Of a DNA stretch of 25,533 nt, positions 16,129-23,097 are shown piece after piece; within the stretch, counting starts at the first letter, position 1; each line of letters opens with the position of its first letter. The translations under genes were made by a program, and so were the position numbers. The notes beneath the pieces were generated by a model that saw only the letters and a list, made by a program, of their open reading frames with translations, did no database searches and was not told the DNA's origin. The stretch is taken from positions 1 through 25,533 of the IMG/VR virus record IMGVR_UViG_3300032116_001194. One strand, 5' to 3'. Source of the stretch: a virus.

Positions 16129-16552
16129 TTGTTGCTTTCTTATATGTTGCTAAACACTTTCTTGTTTCTTCGACTCTGACTTCTATCAATTCGCAGTCAG
16201 TTCCTGTAAGTTGTTGAGGCCCAACGACTTCCACGAGGTGCTTTGCTAAGTTTTCAGCAGTTGGGTTAAATGGAACAGCAACTATACTGTCTTTATCAGC
16301 ATTCATCAACTGCTCCAGCAACTCGTCTTGCTCCCAAAGGAGAAATTTGTGGTCGTAGTTATCTTCTAACCACATGCAAAGGCGCGACTTGATGACTGAG
16401 AAGTCGATGACTCGCCCGATAAAATCAAGGGTTCTCGCGCTTACTACAAAATGAACTCGGTAATTGTGTCCATGTAGGTACTTGCACTTGCTCTCATGGC
16501 CACTTACTCGGTGACCGCAACTTATATCGTGGTATCTCTCTGCTGTTATCAT
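16121..16552 (-). CDS. queD: 6-carboxytetrahydropterin synthase
   Basis: A 143-residue T-fold enzyme starting MITAERYHDISCGHRV. It converts dihydroneopterin triphosphate, the FolE product, to 6-carboxytetrahydropterin. Zinc ligands are H14 (SCGHRV), H27 and H29 (YLHGHNYRVH); the catalytic Cys is C23. GRVIDFSVIKSRL, NYDHKFLL, PTAENLAKHL and the late EVRVEET (catalytic Glu region) are all in family order. Length is normal for QueD. The ATG lies three bases after the upstream stop, with GGAG before it. Confidence 0.95.
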   Translation of the reverse strand: MITAERYHDISCGHRVSGHESKCKYLHGHNYRVHFVVSARTLDFIGRVIDFSVIKSRLCMWLEDNYDHKFLLWEQDELLEQLMNADKDSIVAVPFNPTAENLAKHLVEVVGPQQLTGTDCELIEVRVEETRKCLATYKKATNG

Positions 16553-16555
16553 AGT

Positions 16556-16963
16556 TTACTCCGAGTCGCGAGCATAATCAGCATGACTAACATGCAATGC
16601 TTGCCATTTTGTGAAGCACAAAACATTGTAGGTATCAAAATCTATCATGACTTCATCAGTCGACTTCAGTTTGTGAGGCACTTCGTCTTCAATACGGTAG
16701 ATAAGATGTGCTCGCACTCGCATGTTAGGTGTAAGCTTGCTGAATGTTTGCTTGTTGCACTCAATAGTAACAAATTTATTAGTCTTAGTTACAAATTCTT
16801 CGAGGTGGCGTAGATTGCTGATTTCATGCAGGTACTCGCGGGTGAAGTATACATGCAAACAGTCATCAGGCACTGTTCCTATCTCATTGCGAACAAAATA
16901 TGTCTTGACTCCGTGCAGTCTTCCTTCGCACTCATGTCCTTTCCAATTATCTTTGCCTTGCAC
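16556..16963 (-). CDS. Unknown protein in the 7-deazaguanine island
   Basis: A 135-residue protein starting with GTG (MQGKDNWKGHECEGRL). The GTG directly follows the stop of the glycosyltransferase (TAAGTG), and GGAG lies nine bases upstream inside the last codons of that gene. It looks like a mixed alpha/beta soluble protein with GVKTYFVRN, CLHVYFTREYL, FVTIECNKQTF, VRAHLIYRIED and a late DTYNVLCFTKWQA. It has no membrane segment or familiar catalytic motif. I do not recognise it. It is locked between the glycosyltransferase and queD with no gap, so a role in making or handling the modified base is possible but unproven. Confidence 0.8.
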   Translation of the reverse strand: MQGKDNWKGHECEGRLHGVKTYFVRNEIGTVPDDCLHVYFTREYLHEISNLRHLEEFVTKTNKFVTIECNKQTFSKLTPNMRVRAHLIYRIEDEVPHKLKSTDEVMIDFDTYNVLCFTKWQALHVSHADYARDSE

Positions 16964-17965
16964 TTATACCAACTCCATTATTTTGCTAACATTGTTTGCA
17001 AATTTTGATTTCCAAGCACTGCTCTCATGAGTTTTGCCACTCGAAAATATATTTTTTATGTCTTCGACTGAGTCATAGATGCTGAACGGAGCAACTACCT
17101 CCTCATAACATGCTCGCCTAGGTACTGCAATGATGCAGTTATACATAATTGCTTCTTGAACTGTGTAACCGAATGTTTCTTGGTACGCAGTTGACAAGTA
17201 ATACTTTGCTCTACTCATCATTTTGTAGTATTCTTGCTTGGTGAGACCACTGATGTAGTCGGCATTCTGCGGGAGCACGACCGAGTTGTCTCTATTACCA
17301 GAAGAAGTCACTACAAATTTTATCTCAGGATAGTGCTCGCATATACTTACGAAGTCATCAAATCCTTTTTCTCTACAAAGTCGGTGCGGATATATCACAA
17401 ACTCTTCTTTTGCTTCGATGTGAGGATATACTTTGTATGCTTCTTCGGCATTCCAGACATAACCAGTTGCTACAACTTTATGTTCAGGCAATTCAAAGTA
17501 CTCTACTACTTGCTTTTTGTGAAACTCACTGCCTACTAATATCAAGTCAGCTACTTCATGATACATTTTTTCTGCGTAGTCAGCCCAGTAGCCGAGTCCT
17601 TGCACAAAATCAGTAGAGTCGGCTCGCCCAGCATAGTTGAAACCAACTATTCTTACCTTGATGCCTTGCAACTCGGCCATGTACTTGATGCTCTCTATGC
17701 CCGGGAAGAACAAGTCGCCTATCAAAAATGAGTCACCATCATTGACTTTGCCTTCTTGGAATGCTCGACTGACCATTGCCAACTGCTTTGACTTGAACTC
17801 TATGGTTCTTTCAACATCAAGGAACTGTCCTTTTGCTATTTTTGTCTCAACAAAGTCGGTTGGGTAATAGACATGAGAGCAAAACGGTGAGACTACTGCA
17901 TTCATCAGCCTTGTATACCGCTGCTCCATATTCTCAATAGGCAAAAAGTGTATTGCTTTACTCAT
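16964..17965 (-). CDS. GT-B glycosyltransferase (GT4-like)
   Basis: A 333-residue protein starting MSKAIHFLPIENMEQ; its ATG overlaps the upstream stop (ATGA). It is expected to transfer a sugar from a nucleotide-sugar to an unknown acceptor. The C-terminal half has GT4-type motifs: YPHRLCREKGFDDFV (residues 192-206), the strand KFVVTSSG, and the E-x7-E donor site (E263 and E271 in QETFGYTVQEA) followed by IIAVPRRACYEEV. The N-terminal half is a divergent acceptor domain with LIGDLFFPGIESI and ADLILVGSEFHKKQV. It sits between the T-fold gene and the unknown gene inside the 7-deazaguanine island. A DNA-base acceptor is possible; virion or cell-surface targets cannot be excluded. Confidence 0.87.
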   Translation of the reverse strand: MSKAIHFLPIENMEQRYTRLMNAVVSPFCSHVYYPTDFVETKIAKGQFLDVERTIEFKSKQLAMVSRAFQEGKVNDGDSFLIGDLFFPGIESIKYMAELQGIKVRIVGFNYAGRADSTDFVQGLGYWADYAEKMYHEVADLILVGSEFHKKQVVEYFELPEHKVVATGYVWNAEEAYKVYPHIEAKEEFVIYPHRLCREKGFDDFVSICEHYPEIKFVVTSSGNRDNSVVLPQNADYISGLTKQEYYKMMSRAKYYLSTAYQETFGYTVQEAIMYNCIIAVPRRACYEEVVAPFSIYDSVEDIKNIFSSGKTHESSAWKSKFANNVSKIMELV

Positions 17966-18291
17966 TTTTTTACTATTGCTCCGTTTTCATTGTCTTCAAG
18001 TACCTGCACAAACTCAAAGTCAAAACGGTTAAGCAAGTCTTCAGCAATGTCTTCGCAACTCATTGCATAAAAATTACCATCGAATGACTCCAAGTACTCA
18101 CTTACTATTCGTTTGAGCATGATGATTTCTATTTCTCGGTCGTTATGACTGACTTCTTTGTGTGCTTCGATATAAAACATGTGTCTATGCGGGTTCCGAA
18201 GGTATTCAACACCTCGAACATCGCAGTTAGGCCAGCAATGTATGCCTTCGACTTGCAGTCTAATGACTACCAACTTTCTTAAACTTGTCAT
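17962..18291 (-). CDS. Small QueD-like T-fold protein, function unknown
   Basis: A 109-residue protein starting MTSLRKLVVIRLQVEG. Strand and helix order resembles the QueD/PTPS T-fold: a first strand ending in H18-C19 (GIHCWPNC), H35 and H37 (NPHRHMFYIEAH), then REIEIIMLKRIVSEYLE like the QueD ID-F-x-x-I-K helix, CEDIAEDLLNRF like its PTAENLA helix, and VQVLEDNENGA with E99 where QueD has its late Glu. H18, H35 and H37 could form the zinc site. The insertion between H18 and H35 is longer than in QueD. It overlaps the DpdA gene by 32 bases and the glycosyltransferase by 4. It could modify CDG (for example a decarboxylase) or be an unrelated T-fold enzyme; this is inference. Confidence 0.75.
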   Translation of the reverse strand: MTSLRKLVVIRLQVEGIHCWPNCDVRGVEYLRNPHRHMFYIEAHKEVSHNDREIEIIMLKRIVSEYLESFDGNFYAMSCEDIAEDLLNRFDFEFVQVLEDNENGAIVKK

Positions 18292-19180
18292 AAGTCAGTG
18301 TTCCGTTACTCATTTGTTCGTCAACCCAGATGATATTCTCGACTTGTCTGGTGGTTGAGCATGCAAGAAACAAATTTAGTCCTCTTGCCTTGCAGTATTT
18401 TTGATATTCGATATAAGCAACCGTGCTTAACAAGCCTTCTATGCTCTGTTGCTTGTGATGATTTTCTTTTTGGTTGAAGTCTTTGACTGATACTTCATAC
18501 TTGTCAAGCAACTCCGTTAGTTTTGGAGGCATTACTCGCTTGCGGTTAAACACTTCGCGGTGCTGAATGCCTTGTATACCGTTATCCCACCACTTCAATA
18601 TACCATAAATCTGTGCACCTTGTATCCATGTGCTACTGTCTACGCTATGCAATGGCAACTGCAACATGTCGGGGAACTTAACAAAGCCAAGTGCATGAAG
18701 CAAACCACCACTATGTTTGTAAACATCTTGGTACCTTTTGCGTATCCATTGTCTATTGCTGAGCAAGCCGCCTGACACGCATATATGCGGGTTCTGTGTC
18801 ACTGCAAACTTTAAGTATTCGTAGTCGGTATCATACGAAGTGAAGACATACATAGGATTGTAACCACGCTCGAGCATCGTCTCATAATTATTTCTTGACT
18901 GAGCGTCGTTATTGATAACATCCAAGTTTACATACTTCTCAGCATACTGACTATACATGTCAAGGAACTTACAGTAGTTATCTAAGTTAATCCAAGACAA
19001 CTTACCTGGCTTTGCGAAGTGCAGTGTGAATGCACCACTGTCTATCATTACATTTATTCTTTGGTCAGCACTTGCTCCGAACACTAACTCAGTAAATTTT
19101 TTGGACTTGCCTACATAAGCGAATGAAACAAGTACATTTAAGTAGGTATCATTTGATAACACAACCACTGTACTCCACAT
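18260..19180 (-). CDS. dpdA: DpdA-type DNA guanine transglycosylase
   Basis: A 306-residue TGT-fold protein. DpdA enzymes exchange guanine in DNA for a 7-deazaguanine base. Residue D47 in VMIDSGAF aligns with the general acid/base Asp of tRNA-guanine transglycosylases (VDSGSF in archaeal TGT). D87 lies in VNLDVIN. ICVSGGLLSNR (residues 133-143) fits the substrate loop, and HALGFVKFPDML followed by HSVDSSTW places D181 as the likely nucleophile. The CxCxxC..H zinc site of tRNA enzymes is not visible, and the protein lacks an RNA-binding PUA domain. A DNA rather than tRNA target is supported by the phage context and by folE, queD and queE nearby. The start overlaps the ParB gene by 32 bases; GTG codons 5 and 7 are alternatives. 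Confidence 0.85.
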   Translation of the reverse strand: MWSTVVVLSNDTYLNVLVSFAYVGKSKKFTELVFGASADQRINVMIDSGAFTLHFAKPGKLSWINLDNYCKFLDMYSQYAEKYVNLDVINNDAQSRNNYETMLERGYNPMYVFTSYDTDYEYLKFAVTQNPHICVSGGLLSNRQWIRKRYQDVYKHSGGLLHALGFVKFPDMLQLPLHSVDSSTWIQGAQIYGILKWWDNGIQGIQHREVFNRKRVMPPKLTELLDKYEVSVKDFNQKENHHKQQSIEGLLSTVAYIEYQKYCKARGLNLFLACSTTRQVENIIWVDEQMSNGTLTYDKFKKVGSH

Positions 19181-19676
19181 TGAGCAAACTCTTGATGGCT
19201 TCTTCTATTGCAGGCATGTCAAGAAGCAACTCGTCTGGTACAGTCACGGTTATCACATTGTCTTTTCTCATCGGTGGAGCAGTTTGTTCTTCTGCAATGT
19301 ACTCTAACTGTGTCCAATCTTGAGGAATTGTAACATCAACTCCCCACTCCGATAAGTCTTCTACGTCCCATTCGTTTGCAAGCACCTCATGGTTCCATTC
19401 TCCGAAGGAAGCATTGTCTTTAATGATGAATTGCCTTTGCTTTTCTTCACTCCAGTCAACAACTTCAACATCAACTTCTTTTACTTTTGCTTCCTGCAAT
19501 GCTTTGAGTCGCATGTTACCTCCTAATACTACGAAGTCAGGGGTGCAAACTAGCCTGCGTACATCAAGCATCTCGGGGAATTCAGTAATTGACTTGACTA
19601 ATTTTCTAAACTGCTCATCTTTTATGACTCGCGGGTTGCTTGGATTAGGTTTGAGTTGTGATATTTTGACTCTCAT
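19149..19676 (-). CDS. ParB/sulfiredoxin-fold nuclease-like protein
   Basis: A 175-residue protein starting MRVKISQLKPNPSNPRVIKD. This N-terminus (I..LKPNP.NPR) and the VLGGNMRLKALQEA motif (about residues 50-63) are typical of the ParB N-terminal / Srx fold, which binds nucleotides and in phages is often tied to DNA modification or nuclease activity. The rest has EEKQRQFIIKDNASFGEW and a Trp-rich stretch. It lacks a ParB helix-turn-helix and DNA-binding C-terminal domain, so a partition role is unlikely. It lies just before the DpdA gene with an overlap and has AACAGGTAAGAC before its ATG. It may be a partner for DpdA, which is inference. Confidence 0.85.
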   Translation of the reverse strand: MRVKISQLKPNPSNPRVIKDEQFRKLVKSITEFPEMLDVRRLVCTPDFVVLGGNMRLKALQEAKVKEVDVEVVDWSEEKQRQFIIKDNASFGEWNHEVLANEWDVEDLSEWGVDVTIPQDWTQLEYIAEEQTAPPMRKDNVITVTVPDELLLDMPAIEEAIKSLLNVEYSGCVIK

Positions 19677-19679
19677 GTC

Positions 19680-20180
19680 TTACCTGTTCGATAACATAGC
19701 GCCTATGCCGACTAATATGCCGACTCCGAAGGCACCAAAAATATATTCTAAGTTACTTTTTGTCTCTTGCATCACTGGTATGTGCACTGTTCGAGTGACT
19801 ATGCTGTCTGGTCGCGGTCTGTATACTACGCTGAAGCTACCTTTTCGCTCCCAATAGTTAAAAGCAAGGTTAAGTGTGTCGCCTGTTGGCAAAAGTACAC
19901 TGTCTGCTTGTGCTATGAATGAAGTATCTCCGCATGGCACTTCGTCTTTTACAAAAATAATTGAGTCGCGAGTCCTCCAAGACACTGATTTGATGCGGAT
20001 AGTATCGGAGATATACACTGGACGCTCAACTATACGCACTTGACTGATTGTATCAGTAGTTATACGCTGTGTCTTGCTTGGTACTCCACATGAAGTATAG
20101 TCGAGTACCAAAAAAAGCAAAGCACTTATCATTGCAAAACTAACTATTGCTTGAGTTGTGCCTATGTTTTTCTTTTCCAT
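19680..20180 (-). CDS. Two-helix membrane protein, possible lysis/spanin-like
   Basis: A 166-residue protein starting MEKKNIGTTQAIVSF. It has a membrane helix at about residues 11-27, a strand-rich Thr/Ser/Asp-rich middle of about 110 residues with repeated IxD-type turns (ISDTIRIKSVS), and a second helix at about 144-163 (LEYIFGAFGVGILVGIGAML). Cysteines C31 and C83 lie in the middle part. A spanin or other envelope protein is possible by shape. It is not next to the lysin, so this is only a suggestion. Its ATG is in the GGATAACATCATG context and its last codons give AACAGG for the ParB gene. Confidence 0.75.
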   Translation of the reverse strand: MEKKNIGTTQAIVSFAMISALLFLVLDYTSCGVPSKTQRITTDTISQVRIVERPVYISDTIRIKSVSWRTRDSIIFVKDEVPCGDTSFIAQADSVLLPTGDTLNLAFNYWERKGSFSVVYRPRPDSIVTRTVHIPVMQETKSNLEYIFGAFGVGILVGIGAMLSNR

Positions 20181-20184
20181 GATG

Positions 20185-21063
20185 TTATCCTTCTACCTTT
20201 GTGCCTATTACCCACATGTTTCTGACTTCACCGTCTTCGTTTATGATTGCAAAGCCGTGGTTACTGTGTGAATGAGGCATGTATGCTTGTTGTAGTTTGC
20301 AAAGACAACCAGTTGTCCATGCTCGAATGAAGTCACCATTCAAATTTCGTCCGTGACTGGCACTGGTTTTATGCACATGCCCCATAATTGTATTGGCAAA
20401 TGCTTTCAAGAGCAATGCTCGTGCAGGATTCACACCCCCACTTACTTTCATTTCGTGTCCGTGCACTATCCAAGTGCCTGTATGCTTGATGATTTGACTG
20501 CTTTCTACGAACTCAATTTCTTTTTTGCTTAACTCCAGCAACGACTTTAAGTTAACCATGCCCTCAAAATGAGTTGCGTAGGTGTGTATCCATCGGTTAA
20601 GTCGGTCTTCATGATTGCCTTCTTTAAAAAGAATACGAGCCTGCGGGAACTCTGTTCTCAAGTTAGATAAAAATCTTTTAGCTAAGTCTACTTCATACAG
20701 ATAAGTCGCAGGCTTGATGTTTCTTACATGCGTACTTAACGCAGCACTATCTATTATATCACCATTCAATACAATAGTTTCTATTTTTTCTTTTTTCATA
20801 TAACGAAGCGCGGTCATTAAAGCATCTTTATCATGCACTCCGATGTGAATGTCTGATAAGATTGCAGTCTTGCCTTCAACTTTTACATGATTGCTGACTT
20901 GCTCGTCACCATCTGGGAACTCATTTGTCCACTCACCAAGCAAAGTATCGAGTTCAGTCAGTTTAGCAGGCCTGCCAACACCCTTGGTTTTATGCAGTAT
21001 CTCACGGACTAAGCCGTACTCGTCTTCACTAACTGAAACTCGTATGTTCCTTTTTGGTTTCAT
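20185..21063 (-). CDS. Calcineurin-like metallophosphoesterase
   Basis: A 292-residue protein from the ATG at 21063 (MKPKRNIRVSVSEDEYG); a TTG at 21075 is rejected. After a ~60-residue helical N-terminus it has all metal-binding motifs of the family in order: SDIHIG (D71, H73), NGDIID (D102), GNHEDR (N150, H151), VHGHEM (H201) and GHVHKT (H229, H231). Two-metal enzymes of this fold cleave phosphate mono- or diesters, including nucleic acids and nucleotides. The substrate is unknown. It lies between a tail-fibre gene and the membrane protein. A similar fold is found in SbcD/Mre11 nucleases and in nucleotide hydrolases, so a nucleic-acid or nucleotide role is likeliest. Confidence 0.9.
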   Translation of the reverse strand: MKPKRNIRVSVSEDEYGLVREILHKTKGVGRPAKLTELDTLLGEWTNEFPDGDEQVSNHVKVEGKTAILSDIHIGVHDKDALMTALRYMKKEKIETIVLNGDIIDSAALSTHVRNIKPATYLYEVDLAKRFLSNLRTEFPQARILFKEGNHEDRLNRWIHTYATHFEGMVNLKSLLELSKKEIEFVESSQIIKHTGTWIVHGHEMKVSGGVNPARALLLKAFANTIMGHVHKTSASHGRNLNGDFIRAWTTGCLCKLQQAYMPHSHSNHGFAIINEDGEVRNMWVIGTKVEG

Positions 21064-21067
21064 CTGT

Positions 21068-21883
21068 TTATGCAACTCTTAGGATTGAAATTTTTGTTCC
21101 TATGCTTGACAGTCTAAGCCCTGTTGCATCCGCGTCCTGAGTTCCAGGTATCAATGTCCAGTTGCTGTTAAAACCTGGAGCGTTGCTCTTTGCACATCTG
21201 ATTTCTATTGTGCTTAGAGTTGTAGTGGTTAGGTATCCGAATAGAGTCACGGTTGCTGATGTAAATCTACCCGCCGTTCCACTTGCCATCACTGTTTGAC
21301 TGGCCTCTGATATTCCAGACAGATTCCCAGATAGTTGCCCATGCATAACGAAATTTACATTGTTAGCATAACCAACAAGATTTGCCATGACTAGCCAAGT
21401 TCCAAGTCCAGGTTGGATTGAAAATATGGTCACATAGTCAATTTGATTGACCAGTCCAGTAGTTGTCAAAAAGAAATCTTTTCGATTGTTCGCGTTGCTT
21501 GCAACTGTCGTTCCAAGTGTGTTCGAAATATATGCTAAACTTGAATGCAGACCAACTCTTTGAGGAGCACCAGTTGTTGGGTATCCAATCACGGCATTTG
21601 ATGTTCCCGATTGTATCTTGGCATAATTTACCGCTCCATTGTCTATTGTCCAAGTGGAACCCGAACCGCTAACAGTAATGTCTCCTTTGTCTCCATCGGA
21701 AACTCCACCGCCCGCCGTTGTCCATGACAGATTGCCACTGCCATCCGTAGATAGAACTTGACCAGCCGACCCGCCTGATATACTCAGGCGAGTTGGGGTA
21801 GTGTCAATGTCATTGCTCGTGTCTATTGTTTTGTTTTGCAGTGTATCAGGCAACTGACTGTTTTTTAGTTTGGTTTCTGGCAT
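21068..21883 (-). CDS. Tail fibre / tail-tip protein
   Basis: A 271-residue protein starting MPETKLKNSQLPDTL. The N-terminal third has fibre-type repeats (GGSAGQVLSTDGSGNLSWTT, GDITVSGSGSTW, NGAVNYAKIQSG). The C-terminal part is Ser/Thr/Asn/Gly-rich with beta character (LVMANLVGYANNVNF, ATVTLFGYLTTTTLSTIEI) and could be a receptor-binding head. It begins with the same MPET as the fibre gene upstream and shares the AKIQSG/SKIQSG element, so the two are probably related at their N-termini. GGAG lies eight bases before the ATG. Confidence 0.8.
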   Translation of the reverse strand: MPETKLKNSQLPDTLQNKTIDTSNDIDTTPTRLSISGGSAGQVLSTDGSGNLSWTTAGGGVSDGDKGDITVSGSGSTWTIDNGAVNYAKIQSGTSNAVIGYPTTGAPQRVGLHSSLAYISNTLGTTVASNANNRKDFFLTTTGLVNQIDYVTIFSIQPGLGTWLVMANLVGYANNVNFVMHGQLSGNLSGISEASQTVMASGTAGRFTSATVTLFGYLTTTTLSTIEIRCAKSNAPGFNSNWTLIPGTQDADATGLRLSSIGTKISILRVA

Positions 21884-21899
21884 ACCTTATACTCCGTTA

Positions 21900-22724
21900 T
21901 TACTTCATGAAGTCAGCAAGCAAGACATCGCCCGAAATTGGAGCAGTAGTCATGCTGATGATATTGGTTGACAATGTGTAGTCATTGCCCGCGCCTGACT
22001 TTAAGCGCACACCATTCAAGTATAACTTCAAAGTTCCTGATGTTGGTGTGGTTGATAAAGTGAAAGTAACATTAACTCCGTTTATTGTGCCGCTCGGAGT
22101 TTCTTCGGTCACGAAGTTTGTTGCGCTCAGTGTGCCACTCGTGTCTTGAACATAGACAACCGCTGTTGAACCAAGAGTACCGCCCGTATTTGAAGTACAA
22201 AAGAATCTTTGTTCGGCATTTACTGTCCCGATATCTACATAAACCAAGGTGCCGACCAATTCATCCCATGCGTCTGAATCAGTTGCCCTTGTCATTGCGC
22301 TCGAAGCACCATTAAAGACATAGATACCATTTTCGGTTTGAGTCGTTTGGTTCTTAACAAGCACGCGGTCACCGTTTGTTAGTGTGTGACCATCAAATAC
22401 TGCGGTACCTGGATTGCTCAAAGTTATGTTAGCAACCGAAGCAACATGGACATTTCGATACTTGTATGCTGAGGGCAATGCAGAAATCAAGTTGTCTACA
22501 TATACTTTATTGGCAGCATCGTTGTTTGATGTTGGAGTACCGAGGTTTACTACCTTTTGGTTGCCTAAATCTAAGTTGCCAGTCATTGCAACCGAACCAT
22601 CCTTGTTTATGAGGTTGGTACCTGACTGTATTTTTGAAAGTTCTATACCAGCGCCTGCTGCAACTTTACTATTACTTATCGCACCATCGCGTATCTGGCG
22701 ACCTGCTATTGTAGTTTCTGGCAT
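21900..22724 (-). CDS. Tail fibre protein with N-terminal repeat and C-terminal beta module
   Basis: A 274-residue protein starting MPETTIAGRQIRDGAI. The N-terminus (IRDGAISNSKV, GIELSKIQSGT, GNLDLGNQKVVNLGTP, NDAANKVYVDNL) is typical of phage fibre shafts. The middle has VLVKNQTTQTENGIYVFNG and a beta domain often found in fibre and baseplate proteins. Residues 204-274 repeat a module also found at the end of the next gene upstream (22732-22944). No enzyme motif is visible. The ATG lies in the GGATAACATCATG context, with the stop of the upstream gene inside it. Confidence 0.82.
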   Translation of the reverse strand: MPETTIAGRQIRDGAISNSKVAAGAGIELSKIQSGTNLINKDGSVAMTGNLDLGNQKVVNLGTPTSNNDAANKVYVDNLISALPSAYKYRNVHVASVANITLSNPGTAVFDGHTLTNGDRVLVKNQTTQTENGIYVFNGASSAMTRATDSDAWDELVGTLVYVDIGTVNAEQRFFCTSNTGGTLGSTAVVYVQDTSGTLSATNFVTEETPSGTINGVNVTFTLSTTPTSGTLKLYLNGVRLKSGAGNDYTLSTNIISMTTAPISGDVLLADFMK

Positions 22725-22728
22725 GATG

Positions 22729-23097
22729 TTATCCTATCTTATAGTTTACTCGAATGAAGTCACCAGTTATTGGTGAAGCGTTTAGTATAATTGTTGTAGT
22801 GCCCGATGTTATGTAGTCAACTCCGTTGGTTTGACTGACTCCATTTACAAATAGTTGCACTGACTCAGGCACAAAAAGACTTGCGGTTGTGTAAGTTGCA
22901 TTGCTTCCGTTTACCGCACCTGCTGGCGTCTCGCCTATTATGAAAGTCCCCGCACTCGTCTGTATTGATGCGGCTACTTGAACAGTTATGAACTCAGGTA
23001 TAGTGGTAATATCAACATCGCCAGTGCCTTGCTGTATGCCTATATTCACAAGTTGAGGCTTGGTGACTATGGTTACCGACTCATTCGATGCACTCAT
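22729..23097 (-). CDS. Small tail-tip protein with duplicated beta module
   Basis: A 122-residue protein from the ATG at 23097 (MSASNESVTIVTKPQLV). The ATG overlaps the stop of the upstream gene, so the longer frame to 23139 is rejected. Residues 52-122 (GETPAGAVNGSNATYT, LFVNGVSQTNGVDY, SPITGDFIRVNYK) match the C-terminal module of the fibre protein downstream. It is beta-rich with no membrane segment or Cys. Position between two other fibre-like genes suggests a tail-tip component. Confidence 0.78.
   Translation of the reverse strand: MSASNESVTIVTKPQLVNIGIQQGTGDVDITTIPEFITVQVAASIQTSAGTFIIGETPAGAVNGSNATYTTASLFVPESVQLFVNGVSQTNGVDYITSGTTTIILNASPITGDFIRVNYKIG

Noticed and set aside
18260-19180. 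tRNA-guanine transglycosylase (Tgt) acting on tRNA
   Set aside because: The bacterial zinc motif is not visible, the protein is short, and it sits in a phage operon with a ParB-fold protein and CDG-making genes; DpdA is the better fit.
19149-19676. Plasmid-type partition ParB
   Set aside because: No helix-turn-helix domain, no ParA partner and no parS-like repeats were seen.
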